Positions 34,450 to 42,334 of a DNA stretch of 49,968 bases are shown here, piece after piece. Position 1 is the first letter of the stretch. Each line of letters opens with the position of its first letter. The notes beneath the pieces were generated by a model. That model worked only from the letters and a program-made list of their open reading frames with translations, was not told where the DNA came from and did not search any database. Source of the stretch: Rhizobium sp. Q54 (GTDB lineage Bacteria > Pseudomonadota > Alphaproteobacteria > Rhizobiales > Xanthobacteraceae); contig CAMBQQ010000019.1 in NCBI GenBank assembly GCA_945870035.1, positions 1 through 49,968 on the forward strand. The letters are read 5' to 3'. A program made the position numbers and the translations under genes.

Positions 34450-35161
34450 CAGGCCGCATGCGTGGCAGCTCGGAATTCTTTTATCGCTCTTGTTTCCCAA
34501 TCTCGCTCTGGCCCAAACCTGTCCGGCGCCATTGGCCGATGCGCGCAAGCTCGTCCTGGTCACCGCCGACACGATGACATCGACAACCGCCAATGTGCAG
34601 CGTTTTACCCGTGCTTCGCCGTCATCGCCGTGGACGGCCGAGAGCGCGCCGGTCTCGGCGCTGATCGGGCACAAGGGCGTCGGCTGGGCGCACGCCTTTC
34701 GTTCGTTCGCGCAATCGGGCGAGCCGGTGAAAGTCGATGGCGATAAGAAGGTACCGGCCGGCTTCTACAGGATCGGCCGTCCATTCGGCTTCGCCCCATC
34801 GTCACGGCCGCGCTACATGCGGATCGATGAAGGAATGACTTGCGTCGACGAGCCGCGCTCGCCCGCCTACAACACCATCACCTCGCGCGCCAAGGTCGGC
34901 TGGCAGGTCTCCGGCGAGAACATGTGGCGGGTGCCGGAATATCGGCGCGGGCTACTGGTGAATTATCCGACCGACCGCGCGGCGCGCGCCGGTTCCTGCA
35001 TCTTTATCCATGTGCGGCGCCCCGATGCCAAAGGTACGGCCGGCTGTGTCGCCTTACCCGAACCCCAAGTCGAGGCCTTGCAGGATTTCGCCGAAAGCGG
35101 CGCCGTGCTGGCGGTTTTGCCGCGTCAGGCGCTGGAGCGGTTCAAGGGCTGTTTGCCTTGA
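34388..35161 (+). CDS. L,D-transpeptidase-type (YkuD-like) secreted protein
   Basis: A 257-residue protein with a hydrophobic export segment (LGILLSLLFPNLALAQ, ending near residue 43) and a YkuD-like catalytic motif IHVRRPDAKGTAGCVALPE, with His and the nucleophile Cys. Such enzymes cross-link peptidoglycan stem peptides or attach proteins to them. ATG 34388 lies in the interspersed repeat, so residues 4-20 (IESLAPSPQPSPPRGEG) are repeat-derived; no later ATG, GTG or TTG precedes the signal core in frame. The real start is therefore uncertain. Confidence 0.75.
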   Translation: MASIESLAPSPQPSPPRGEGVRPHAWQLGILLSLLFPNLALAQTCPAPLADARKLVLVTADTMTSTTANVQRFTRASPSSPWTAESAPVSALIGHKGVGWAHAFRSFAQSGEPVKVDGDKKVPAGFYRIGRPFGFAPSSRPRYMRIDEGMTCVDEPRSPAYNTITSRAKVGWQVSGENMWRVPEYRRGLLVNYPTDRAARAGSCIFIHVRRPDAKGTAGCVALPEPQVEALQDFAESGAVLAVLPRQALERFKGCLP

Positions 35162-35166
35162 TACTT

Positions 35167-35262
35167 TTCCCGGGCGCGGCGCAGCGCGCAGCGGTGCGCC
35201 GCAGAACCGGGATCGTCGCGCATGCGGAATTTGGAACGGTCCCGGGCCTTCGCCCGGGACAA
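35167..35262. repeat. Intergenic palindromic repeat between convergent genes
   Basis: CCCGGGCGCGGCGC and GCGCCGCAGAACCGGG arms plus a terminal GTCCCGGGCC/TTCGCCCGGGAC hairpin. It lies between the L,D-transpeptidase gene and apaG, and probably ends both transcripts. Confidence 0.6.
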
Positions 35263-35268
35263 GAATAG

Positions 35269-35661
35269 TCAATTGATCGTACGCGCGCCCGCCGGCGCGT
35301 CCAGCGAGAAAGCCGGGATCTCGATATCGAATGGTTTGCCGTCGTCGCCGATCATGCCATAGCTGCCTTCCATGAAGCCGGACGGCGTCGGCAGCGGCAC
35401 CCCGCTGGTGTATTCAAACGACTCGCCCGGTTTCAGGGTCGGCTCTTCGCCTACTACACCCGGTCCCTTGACCTCCTGCAACCGGCCCAAAGCATCGGTG
35501 ATCCGCCAGTGCCTGGTCTTGAGCTGCACGGTCTCGGAGCCGTGATTGGCAATATCGATCGTATAGGACCAGAAATAATAACCGTTGGTCGGCGACGATC
35601 GCTCCGAAACGAAGCGCGGCGTCACCGTCACCTCGATCTTGCGGGTTACGGCGCGATACAT
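35269..35661 (-). CDS. apaG: ApaG domain protein
   Basis: A 130-residue single-domain FN3-like protein with family landmarks FVSERSSPTNGYYFWSYTI, WRITDALG, VKGPGVVGEEP, YTSGVPL and GSYGM. ApaG is linked to cobalt/magnesium resistance and diadenosine tetraphosphate levels in enterobacteria, but its molecular role is unclear. The full domain is intact. Confidence 0.95.
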   Translation of the reverse strand: MYRAVTRKIEVTVTPRFVSERSSPTNGYYFWSYTIDIANHGSETVQLKTRHWRITDALGRLQEVKGPGVVGEEPTLKPGESFEYTSGVPLPTPSGFMEGSYGMIGDDGKPFDIEIPAFSLDAPAGARTIN

Positions 35662-35740
35662 CTTAATGCCTTACTTAGGGACGAATCTTTGAGCTTCAGT
35701 TCAGGGATTATGGCTTAAACGGCAGACGAAAGAAAATCCC

Positions 35741-36904
35741 TTGATAGGCCCGCTTCCGACCGAACGCGATCTGCGGCTTGATCTGTTCCGTGGACTGGCT
35801 TTGTGGCTTATCTTTCTCGACCACATCCCGTCGAACCTGGTGAGCTGGGCGACCATCCGCAATTACGGTTTTTCCGACGCCACCGAAATCTTCGTCTTCA
35901 TCTCCGGCTACACCGCGGCCTTCGTCTATGGCCGCGCCATGCAGAATACCGGCTTCATCGTCGCCACCGCCCGCGTGCTCAAGCGCGCCTGGCAGATTTA
36001 TGTCGCGCACGTCTTCCTGTTCGCCATCTATCTCGCCGAAATTTCTTATGTCGCCAAATCTTTCGACAATCCGCTTTTCACGGAAGAAATGGGCGTGCTC
36101 AATTTTCTCAACAATCCGGATGTCACGATCATCCAGGCGCTATTGTTGAAGTTCAAGCCTGTGAACATGGACGTGCTGCCGCTCTATATCGTGCTGCTGT
36201 TGTGGTTCGCGCCGTTCCTGTGGCTGCTGCTGCGTTCGCCGACGCTCGGTCTTCTGGTCTCGGTGGCGATCTATACGATCGCGTGGATGTTCGGATTGAA
36301 CTTTCCGGCCTATCCGAGCGGTGAGTGGGCGTTCAATCCGCTCGCCTGGCAATTGCTGTTCGTGTTCGGCGCATGGTGCGCGCTTGGCGGCGCGAAGCGA
36401 TTGGCGCGCTGGAATAAATCGGTCATCGTTATCGGACTGGCCTTCGCCTATCTCGCCTTCGCCTTCGGCATTGCCATGACCTGGTATTTTCCGCCACTCG
36501 GCGCCTATGTGCCGGCCTTCGTCGGCGAAGCGATCTATCCGATCGACAAGGCCAATCTCGACGTGCTGCGCATGCTGCATTTCCTTTCGCTGGCGGTCAT
36601 CACCGTGTGGCTGGTGCCGCAGAACTGGCCGGCGCTCAAATCGCCGGCGTTCTGGCCGGCCATCGTCTGTGGCCGCCATTCATTGGAAATCTTTTGCCTC
36701 GGGGTATTCCTATCCTTCGCCGGCCACTTCGTTTTCACCGAGGTGTCCAACCGTGTTTTCATGCATGTCATCGTCAGCGCCTCCGGCATTGCCATTATGG
36801 TTGGCGCCGCGGCCCTGATTTCGTGGTATAGACGGGTCGAACGACAAGGACCGGGACCGCGGCCGCCTGCGATCAAGCCAGGCTACGCGGGGAGCGAAGC
36901 ATGA
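35741..36904 (+). CDS. opgC: OpgC-type membrane acyltransferase
   Basis: OpgC transfers succinyl groups onto periplasmic glucans. The 387-residue protein has about ten membrane helices and the family start RDLRLDLFRGLALWLIFLDHIPSN, then TEIFVFISGYTAAFVYG. The TTG at 35741 is the only start close to the conserved N-terminus; an ATG farther upstream (35710) is followed at once by a stop. It overlaps the next gene by 4 nt (ATGA), so the three genes to 38565 form an operon. Confidence 0.85.
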   Translation: MIGPLPTERDLRLDLFRGLALWLIFLDHIPSNLVSWATIRNYGFSDATEIFVFISGYTAAFVYGRAMQNTGFIVATARVLKRAWQIYVAHVFLFAIYLAEISYVAKSFDNPLFTEEMGVLNFLNNPDVTIIQALLLKFKPVNMDVLPLYIVLLLWFAPFLWLLLRSPTLGLLVSVAIYTIAWMFGLNFPAYPSGEWAFNPLAWQLLFVFGAWCALGGAKRLARWNKSVIVIGLAFAYLAFAFGIAMTWYFPPLGAYVPAFVGEAIYPIDKANLDVLRMLHFLSLAVITVWLVPQNWPALKSPAFWPAIVCGRHSLEIFCLGVFLSFAGHFVFTEVSNRVFMHVIVSASGIAIMVGAAALISWYRRVERQGPGPRPPAIKPGYAGSEA

Positions 36905-37731
36905 CGGGGCGCTTCTCATATGGGCTGGCTCTGCCGGTGATGGCGGTGCTTGCGATGGCGGCGTCCGGCCTGCCGGTACCTGCTTTGGCCCAATCCACCG
37001 GCCCGTCCTCGTCCGCCGCCGCAGCTCCGCCGCTCACCGAATGCGACGTGCCCAACCGTCACACCGAGATCGATTTCCCGCTGCCGCAGGTGACCAAGGC
37101 GATTGCCGCCAAAAAGCTGTCGGTGCTGGTGGTGGGCGCCGGCTCTTCGCAGCTTCCGGGTGCCGCGGGCGTCAAGAACGCCTATCCGGCGCGGCTCCAG
37201 AAGGCGCTGGCCGATAAACTGCCGGGGATTGAGGTCACGGTCGCGACCGACGTTAAATCGACCCGGACAGCGGTCGACATGCTGAAATCCTTGCGGCAAT
37301 CGCTGTCCGACGCCAAGCCCGCCCTTCTGGTCTGGCAAACCGCCACGGTCGACGCGATGAAGCAGGTGGACGGCGACGAGTTCGGTCAGGCGCTGGCCAA
37401 GGGTATTAAAATTGCCCGATCCGCCGGGGCGGATGTCGTGTTCATGAACCCGCAATACAGCCCGCGGACTGAATCCATGATCGCCCTGGCGAATTACGTG
37501 GAAATCCAGCGCTGGATCGCGCTGCAACATGAAGTTCCGGTTTTTGACCGGTTCAATCTTATGAAAGCCTGGGCGGATCTGGGCACGTTTGACCTCTATT
37601 CTGCTACCAAGAAACTTGATATGGCTGCCCGCGTACACGACTGCCTCGGGCGTCTCCTGGCCGATCTCGTGCTGGAATCGTCAAAGGTTCATTCTCCAGA
37701 AACCGGAAACGGTAACGGGCCAGGCAAATAG
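36901..37731 (+). CDS. Exported SGNH-hydrolase-like protein lacking key catalytic residues
   Basis: A 276-residue protein with a signal peptide (1-30, ending PALA) and a fold parallel to its downstream neighbour. Block I reads VVGAGSSQL (78-85), with a Ser, but block III is LLVWQTATVD where the neighbour has LLLWQLGTNS (the oxyanion Asn is lost), and the DxxH of block V is absent (FDLYSATKKLDM). It is probably a degenerate SGNH protein acting as a glucan-binding or accessory subunit. Coupled to opgC by a 4-nt overlap. Confidence 0.7.
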   Translation: MTGRFSYGLALPVMAVLAMAASGLPVPALAQSTGPSSSAAAAPPLTECDVPNRHTEIDFPLPQVTKAIAAKKLSVLVVGAGSSQLPGAAGVKNAYPARLQKALADKLPGIEVTVATDVKSTRTAVDMLKSLRQSLSDAKPALLVWQTATVDAMKQVDGDEFGQALAKGIKIARSAGADVVFMNPQYSPRTESMIALANYVEIQRWIALQHEVPVFDRFNLMKAWADLGTFDLYSATKKLDMAARVHDCLGRLLADLVLESSKVHSPETGNGNGPGK

Positions 37732-37752
37732 CGGGCTGAGGGGACGAACACG

Positions 37753-38565
37753 GTGCAAGCTTTCGATCTCGCCTCCCGAGCCGGCAAGCGGCTCGCCTCT
37801 CTCCTCGTCCTCGCATCGATCGCTGTGCCGCTCTCGGCCAAGGCCGAGCCGCAAGGCACGCCGCCGTGCAACCCGCCGCAGGATTTGGTCAGGCTGTCGG
37901 CGCCGCTGAAGCAGGTCGCGCGCAAGATCGCCAGCGGCGACCCGATCGTCATCGTCGCGATGGGCTCATCATCGACGGCGGGCGCCGGCGCCAGTTCAAG
38001 CACCGCCTCTTATCCGAGCCAGCTCGCCGCCGAACTGCAACGGCAGTTCCCGAAGCAATCGATCACGATGATCAACAGCGGCGTCAACGGCGAGGAAGTC
38101 GCCGACATGCTGAAGCGTTTCGACACCGCCGTCGTCGCCAGCAAGCCCGACCTGTTGTTGTGGCAGCTCGGCACCAATTCCCTGATCCGCGATCACGCGA
38201 TGAACGATCGCGGCGCCTTGATCCGCCAAGGTCTCGACAAGATGCGCGCCATCGGCGCCGACGTCGTCCTGATCGATCCGCAATTCGCGCCCAAGGTTAT
38301 CGTCAAGCCGCAAGCCGGGCAGATGGTCGATTTCATCGCCGCCACCGCCAAGAAAGAAAACGTCGGCCTGTTTCGCCGTTTTGCCGCGATGAAGCGCTGG
38401 AACGAAGTCGACCGGCTGCCGTTCAGCACCTTCCTCATTGCCGACGGGTTGCACCTGAACGACTGGGGCTATTACTGCATGGCCAAGGGTCTGGCCGTGG
38501 CGATTACCGAAGCGGCGCAGCGTCCGGTCATGTCGGCCGTCGCGCCGCCGCCGCGTTACGATTAG
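37753..38565 (+). CDS. Exported SGNH/GDSL-type hydrolase or acyltransferase
   Basis: A 270-residue protein with a signal peptide (about 1-31) and all SGNH blocks: MGSSSTAG (70-77, nucleophile Ser73), NSGVNGE (108-114, Gly), QLGTNS (138-143, Asn142) and DGLHLNDWG (231-239, Asp231, His234). Members are esterases, deacylases or, in the periplasm, O-acyltransferases working with a membrane acyl donor protein. The neighbouring OpgC suggests the latter. GTG 37753 is the start. Its end overlaps metZ's end by 4 nt. Confidence 0.82.
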   Translation: MQAFDLASRAGKRLASLLVLASIAVPLSAKAEPQGTPPCNPPQDLVRLSAPLKQVARKIASGDPIVIVAMGSSSTAGAGASSSTASYPSQLAAELQRQFPKQSITMINSGVNGEEVADMLKRFDTAVVASKPDLLLWQLGTNSLIRDHAMNDRGALIRQGLDKMRAIGADVVLIDPQFAPKVIVKPQAGQMVDFIAATAKKENVGLFRRFAAMKRWNEVDRLPFSTFLIADGLHLNDWGYYCMAKGLAVAITEAAQRPVMSAVAPPPRYD

Positions 38566-39752
38566 ACTTTATCCAGCGCCGCCAGCAAATCCTCGATCAC
38601 GTCGTCGGCGTGCTCAAGCCCGCATGACAGCCGTACCAGCCCGTCGCCGATGCCGAGTTCGGCGCGCTGCTCGGGCGTCAAACGCTGATGCGTCGTCGTC
38701 ATCGGATGCGTGATCAGGCTCTTGGCGTCGCCGAGATTGTTGGTGATGCCGATCAGGGCAAGGCCATTGAGGAAACGGAACGCGCCTTCCTTGCCGCCCT
38801 TGATCTCGAAAGCGAGCAGCGTCGAGCCGGTCTTCATCTGTTTCCTGACGATGTCGGCCTGCGGATGATCGGCGCGGCCCGGATAGATCAGCCGGTTGAT
38901 CTTGGCATGGCCGAACAGCGCGTCCGAGACCTTGCCCGCGGTTTGCGTCTGCCGCTCAACGCGCACCGCCAACGTCTCAAGACCTTTCAGCAGCACCCAG
39001 GCGTTGAACGGCGCCAGCGACGGACCGGTCTGGCGCAACAACTGATGATAATTGTCGACGATGATCTTTTCCGAGCCAAGAATGACGCCGCCGAGCACGC
39101 GGCCCTGGCCGTCAATGTGCTTGGTTGCCGAATAAACCACGACATCGGCCCCGAGTGTCAGCGGGCTCTGGTACAACGGCGTCGCAAAGACGTTATCGAC
39201 CACGAGTTTGGCGCCGACATCGTGCGCGATGTCGGCGATCGCCTGGATGTCATAGACTTCCAATGTCGGATTGGTCGGCGTTTCCAGGAACAGCGCCTTG
39301 GTGTTTTTCTGCACTGCCTGTTTCCAGGCGTTGAGGTCCTTGCCATCGACCAAAGTGCAGGGCACGCCGAAACGCGGCAGCCATTCCTCGACCACCCAGC
39401 GGCACGAACCGAACAAAGCCTTGGCGGCGACAACGTGATCACCCTGCCTGACCAGGCCCATCAGCGCCGTGGTGACGGCAGCCATGCCGGTCGCGGTCGA
39501 GCGCGCGGCCTCGGCGCCTTCGAGCGCGGCCATGCGCTTCTCGAACATGTCCATGGTCGGGTTGGAATAGCGTGAATAGACGTAACCCGGGATCTTGCCG
39601 GAGAAGCGCAGCTCGCAGTCCTCGGCGCTGTCGTATTTGTAGCCTTGCGTCAGGAACAGCGCTTCCGACATCTCGTTGAATTGCGAGCGCAGCGTGCCGG
39701 CGTGAACCAGCCTGGTTTCCGCGCGGTAGTTCTTTTCCTTCGAGTCGGACAT
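38562..39752 (-). CDS. metZ: O-succinylhomoserine sulfhydrylase
   Basis: A PLP enzyme of the Cys/Met metabolism family making homocysteine from O-succinylhomoserine and sulphide. The 396-residue protein has YVYSRYSNPT (cofactor contacts), TATGMAAV, LVVDNVFATP and the PLP lysine in SATKHIDGQG. ATG 39752 has AAAGGAG 9 bases upstream; the frame extends upstream only into the riboswitch leader. The SAM-II riboswitch and terminator upstream show it is controlled by SAM. Confidence 0.93.
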   Translation of the reverse strand: MSDSKEKNYRAETRLVHAGTLRSQFNEMSEALFLTQGYKYDSAEDCELRFSGKIPGYVYSRYSNPTMDMFEKRMAALEGAEAARSTATGMAAVTTALMGLVRQGDHVVAAKALFGSCRWVVEEWLPRFGVPCTLVDGKDLNAWKQAVQKNTKALFLETPTNPTLEVYDIQAIADIAHDVGAKLVVDNVFATPLYQSPLTLGADVVVYSATKHIDGQGRVLGGVILGSEKIIVDNYHQLLRQTGPSLAPFNAWVLLKGLETLAVRVERQTQTAGKVSDALFGHAKINRLIYPGRADHPQADIVRKQMKTGSTLLAFEIKGGKEGAFRFLNGLALIGITNNLGDAKSLITHPMTTTHQRLTPEQRAELGIGDGLVRLSCGLEHADDVIEDLLAALDKV

Positions 39753-39795
39753 CGCAGCGCTCCTTTCGCCGAAACGCCAAAGGCGTCGGCGCAAT

Positions 39796-39828
39796 AAAAA
39801 ACCGGCCGGAGAATAAATCTCGGCCGGG
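39796..39828 (-). terminator. Regulated terminator in the metZ leader
   Basis: On the minus strand, CCGGCCGAGA and TCTCCGGCCGG arms form a hairpin followed directly by six T residues. The upstream sequence GGCCGGGG..CCCGGCC can pair instead and would act as antiterminator, so this is a SAM-controlled attenuator. Confidence 0.75.
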
Positions 39829-39842
39829 CACACATGTCCCCG

Positions 39843-39906
39843 GCCTTTTAGCGCGTTGTTTTACGTGGCGGCAAGCCGGCCGGCTTCAAATGACCACGGG
39901 ATAAAT
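39843..39906 (-). promoter_or_regulatory. SAM-II riboswitch
   Basis: Read on the minus strand, CCCGTGGTCATTTG, then CGGCCGGCTTGC, GCCACGT, AAAACAA and CGCTAAAAGG match the conserved SAM-II pseudoknot aptamer known upstream of metA/metZ genes in alphaproteobacteria. The GTGG/CCAC helix and the loop-pairing ATTTG region are intact. It lies about 90 bases upstream of metZ, immediately before the antiterminator/terminator pair. Confidence 0.9.
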
Positions 39907-39986
39907 TGCTTGTACCGGGGGCTGCCGCTTCCCGTCAAGCCGTCCGTCGGGTTAGATCGCCCCCTTAGGTAAAGGGTAAAAGCACC

Positions 39987-41093
39987 GTGGCACTCGATTT
40001 CGCCTTGGACGACAAGGGTATTTTGCCGGACCGCATGATCGCGCAATTGGCCGCGGGCGGCGGGATATTGCCCTCGGTCGAATTCCAGCCGGACCAGATC
40101 CAGCCCGCTTCGCTCGATCTGCGGCTCGGCGACATCGCCTACCGCGTGCGCGCCAGCTTCCTGCCGGGGTCGAGCACGGTCGCCCGCCGCATCGACGAAC
40201 TCAAGCTGCACGAGTTCTCTCTGACCGATGGCGCGGTGCTGGAAACCGGCTGCGTCTACATCGTGCCGTTGCTGGAGAGCCTGGCTTTGCCGGACGATGT
40301 GTCCGCCGCCGCCAATCCGAAAAGCTCGACCGGCCGTCTCGATGTTTTCACCCGCGTCATCGCCGACGAGATGCGCGGCTTCGACCAGATCGAAGCCGGC
40401 TATCACGGTCCGCTTTACGCCGAGATTTCGCCGCGCACCTTTCCGGTGCTGGTGCGCGAAGGCTCGCGGCTGAGCCAGATCCGCTTTCGCCACGGCCACG
40501 CCACGCTCGATGCCGCGGCTTTACGCGAACTGCATGCGCGCGAGCGGCTGGTCGATTCAGACGACGCCGACATGGGCGAGGGCATCGCCGTCGGCGTCGA
40601 CCTGTCCGGCGTGCTGGGCGGCGGCAACATTGTCGGCTACCGCGCCAAGCGTCACACCGGCCTGATCGATGTCGAGCGCCGCGCCGGCTACAGCGTGCTC
40701 GATTTCTGGGAGCCGATGACGGCGCGGCCGGACAGGAGCCTGATCCTCGATCCGAACGAGTTCTACATTCTCGCCTCCAAGGAAGCGGTGCAGGTGCCGC
40801 CTGGCTATGCCGCAGAGATGGTGCCGTTCGATCCTTTGGTCGGCGAATTCCGCGTGCACTATGCCGGCTTCTTCGATCCCGGCTTCGGCTATGCCGGGGC
40901 CGGCGGCACGGGTTCGCGCGCGGTGCTGGAAGTTCGCTCGCGCGAAGTGCCTTTCATTCTCGAGCACGGCCAGATCGTCGGCCGCCTCGTCTACGAAAAG
41001 ATGCTGGCGATGCCCGACAAACTATACGGCCAAGGCATCGGCTCGAACTATCAGGCGCAGAGCCTGAAGTTGTCGAAGCATTTCAAGGCTTGA
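39987..41093 (+). CDS. dcd: dCTP deaminase, long form
   Basis: It deaminates dCTP to dUTP for thymidylate synthesis. The 368-residue protein belongs to the long alphaproteobacterial type (double the usual 190 residues), with two dUTPase-like halves: QPASLDLRLGDIAYRV and SSTGRLDVF in the first, VPPGYAAEMVPFDPLVGEFRVHYAGFFDPGFG in the second (longest motif: FRVHYAGFFDPGFG). GTG 39987 is the start. It is divergent from metZ. Confidence 0.88.
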   Translation: MALDFALDDKGILPDRMIAQLAAGGGILPSVEFQPDQIQPASLDLRLGDIAYRVRASFLPGSSTVARRIDELKLHEFSLTDGAVLETGCVYIVPLLESLALPDDVSAAANPKSSTGRLDVFTRVIADEMRGFDQIEAGYHGPLYAEISPRTFPVLVREGSRLSQIRFRHGHATLDAAALRELHARERLVDSDDADMGEGIAVGVDLSGVLGGGNIVGYRAKRHTGLIDVERRAGYSVLDFWEPMTARPDRSLILDPNEFYILASKEAVQVPPGYAAEMVPFDPLVGEFRVHYAGFFDPGFGYAGAGGTGSRAVLEVRSREVPFILEHGQIVGRLVYEKMLAMPDKLYGQGIGSNYQAQSLKLSKHFKA

Positions 41094-41150
41094 GCCGAAC
41101 CAACGGGCGTCTGCGGCGTTGGAACCCTGACATTTAAAGGGGCGCGCATT

Positions 41151-41411
41151 ATGAGCATCATCTGGACCATCATCATCGGCTTCGTCGCCGGCCTCGTCGC
41201 CAAGTTTATTTCTCCGGGCCCCAATGAGCCGTCCGGGTTTATCCTGACCACCATCCTCGGCATTGTCGGCGCTTTCGTCGCCACTTGGCTCGGCCAGCAA
41301 CTGGGATGGTACCAACCCGGTCAAAGCGCCGGCTTCATCGGCGCGGTCGTCGGCGCCATTATCGTGCTGGCGATCTGGGGTCTCGTGTCGTCCCGCCGGA
41401 CTTCACCTTAG
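41151..41411 (+). CDS. GlsB/YeaQ/YmgE-type stress-response membrane protein
   Basis: An 86-residue inner-membrane protein with three hydrophobic segments (IIGFVAGLVAKF, FILTTILGIVGAFVATWLG, GAVVGAIIVLAIWGL) and Gly-rich turns typical of the transglycosylase-associated family. Its function is unclear; homologues are stress-induced. Overlaps the end of the next gene (opposite strand) by 4 nt. Confidence 0.88.
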   Translation: MSIIWTIIIGFVAGLVAKFISPGPNEPSGFILTTILGIVGAFVATWLGQQLGWYQPGQSAGFIGAVVGAIIVLAIWGLVSSRRTSP

Positions 41412-41737
41412 GCGGTCAGCTCAGGCTCCAGCTCTTCGTCGAGCAGGTTTTCGAGGAAGCTTTGCGTCCCCGCGGGAATGACACGGCTTTCCTTGCGCGC
41501 CAGTTCGAGCACTTCGTGCGCGACGTCTTCCGAGACGTCGCGCGCCCAGCCTTCCGATACGCTGAAGGCGACGACCTGAACCGGTCTGTTGTATTCGCCG
41601 GACAGCATGTTCTCGACGACGTCGTGCTCCGACGTCACCGGATCGGTCTCCTTATAGGCGAGGCCGAGCCGGCCGAAGTCGCACAGCACCAGATGCACGG
41701 GAGCCTCAAATCCTGGCGCGAGGGTCGGGCTGCGCAT
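41408..41737 (-). CDS. Hypothetical small protein
   Basis: A 109-residue acidic soluble protein with no motif I recognise. Its N-terminal third (PVHLVLCDFGRLGLAYKETDP) and coding bias suggest a real gene. Its ATG overlaps the stop of the upstream hypothetical gene by one base, so the two are co-translated. Confidence 0.65.
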   Translation of the reverse strand: MRSPTLAPGFEAPVHLVLCDFGRLGLAYKETDPVTSEHDVVENMLSGEYNRPVQVVAFSVSEGWARDVSEDVAHEVLELARKESRVIPAGTQSFLENLLDEELEPELTA

Positions 41738-41976
41738 CAGTGCCTCCCGACCGATTGCCGCTGATCGTCATGTTGCGGAACGATCGACGGACTTTCCGCA
41801 TCCGGGTTGATGAGCGCCATCGCGGCGTTGATCTCGTCGTCGCCAAGAAGCTTGGCGAGCCGATCCACGGTGCCTTCGGCAGAGCCGCGGCAGGTCGGAT
41901 CCTGGTAACAGGCGATTTCCAGTCGGGCGCGCCGCACCGCTTCGGTTAGCGCCAGCAGGGCATTTTTCATCTGCAT
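41737..41976 (-). CDS. Hypothetical small protein
   Basis: A 79-residue protein (MQMKNALLALTEAVRRAR...), with two Cys residues (ACYQDPTC), acidic C-terminus. I chose ATG 41976, because GGAG is 8 bases upstream; a GTG at 42003 is in frame. Function unknown. It forms a pair with the next gene. Confidence 0.6.
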   Translation of the reverse strand: MQMKNALLALTEAVRRARLEIACYQDPTCRGSAEGTVDRLAKLLGDDEINAAMALINPDAESPSIVPQHDDQRQSVGRH

Positions 41977-42146
41977 CGAACGCACTCCACGCAACGAATA
42001 CACGCAGACTCAACGCGGCGTGGTGTCGGCCGTTCCTAGTGGCTACATGTGGCTTGTCCTACCAGTGCGTTCGGCATTTGTTCCGAAGCCCCGGTGCATC
42101 ATATGAAATTGCGCGCGGCAAAATAATCTGCGAATACAAAATCGAT

Positions 42147-42220
42147 GCGGGTGTAGCTCAATGGTAGAGCAGGAGCTTCCCAAGCTCACGACGAGGGTTC
42201 GATTCCCTTCACCCGCTCCA
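42147..42220 (+). tRNA. tRNA-Gly (anticodon CCC)
   Basis: Acceptor GCGGGTG/CACCCGC, D-arm around AGCTCAATGGTAGAGC, anticodon loop TTCCCAA (CCC) on a GAGC/GCTC stem with a G-A top mismatch, T-arm GAGGG/TTCGATT/CCCTT and encoded CCA. It closely resembles known tRNA-Gly(CCC) genes. Confidence 0.95.
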
Positions 42221-42232
42221 ACCTTCGCGTCA

Positions 42233-42295
42233 CTCAAGTCGGCTATAGCCGACTTGAGAATTTAGATGACTGATCTCGGGTATACCCGAGATCAG
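42233..42295. repeat. Two consecutive 26-base perfect palindromes
   Basis: 42233-42258 (arm CTCAAGTCGGCTA) and 42270-42295 (arm CTGATCTCGGGTA) are each perfectly self-complementary over 26 bases, 11 bases apart, just after tRNA-Gly. Their sequences differ. No T-run follows. They may process or terminate the tRNA transcript, or serve as dimer-binding operators. Confidence 0.8.
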
Positions 42296-42334
42296 CGGCG
42301 CTTCGGTTGGCAAGCCAGATTGAGCGCGAAAGGG

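Noticed and set aside
39753..39833. N-terminal extension of MetZ
   Set aside because: These bases are the riboswitch leader and terminator; the AAAGGAG site supports ATG 39752.
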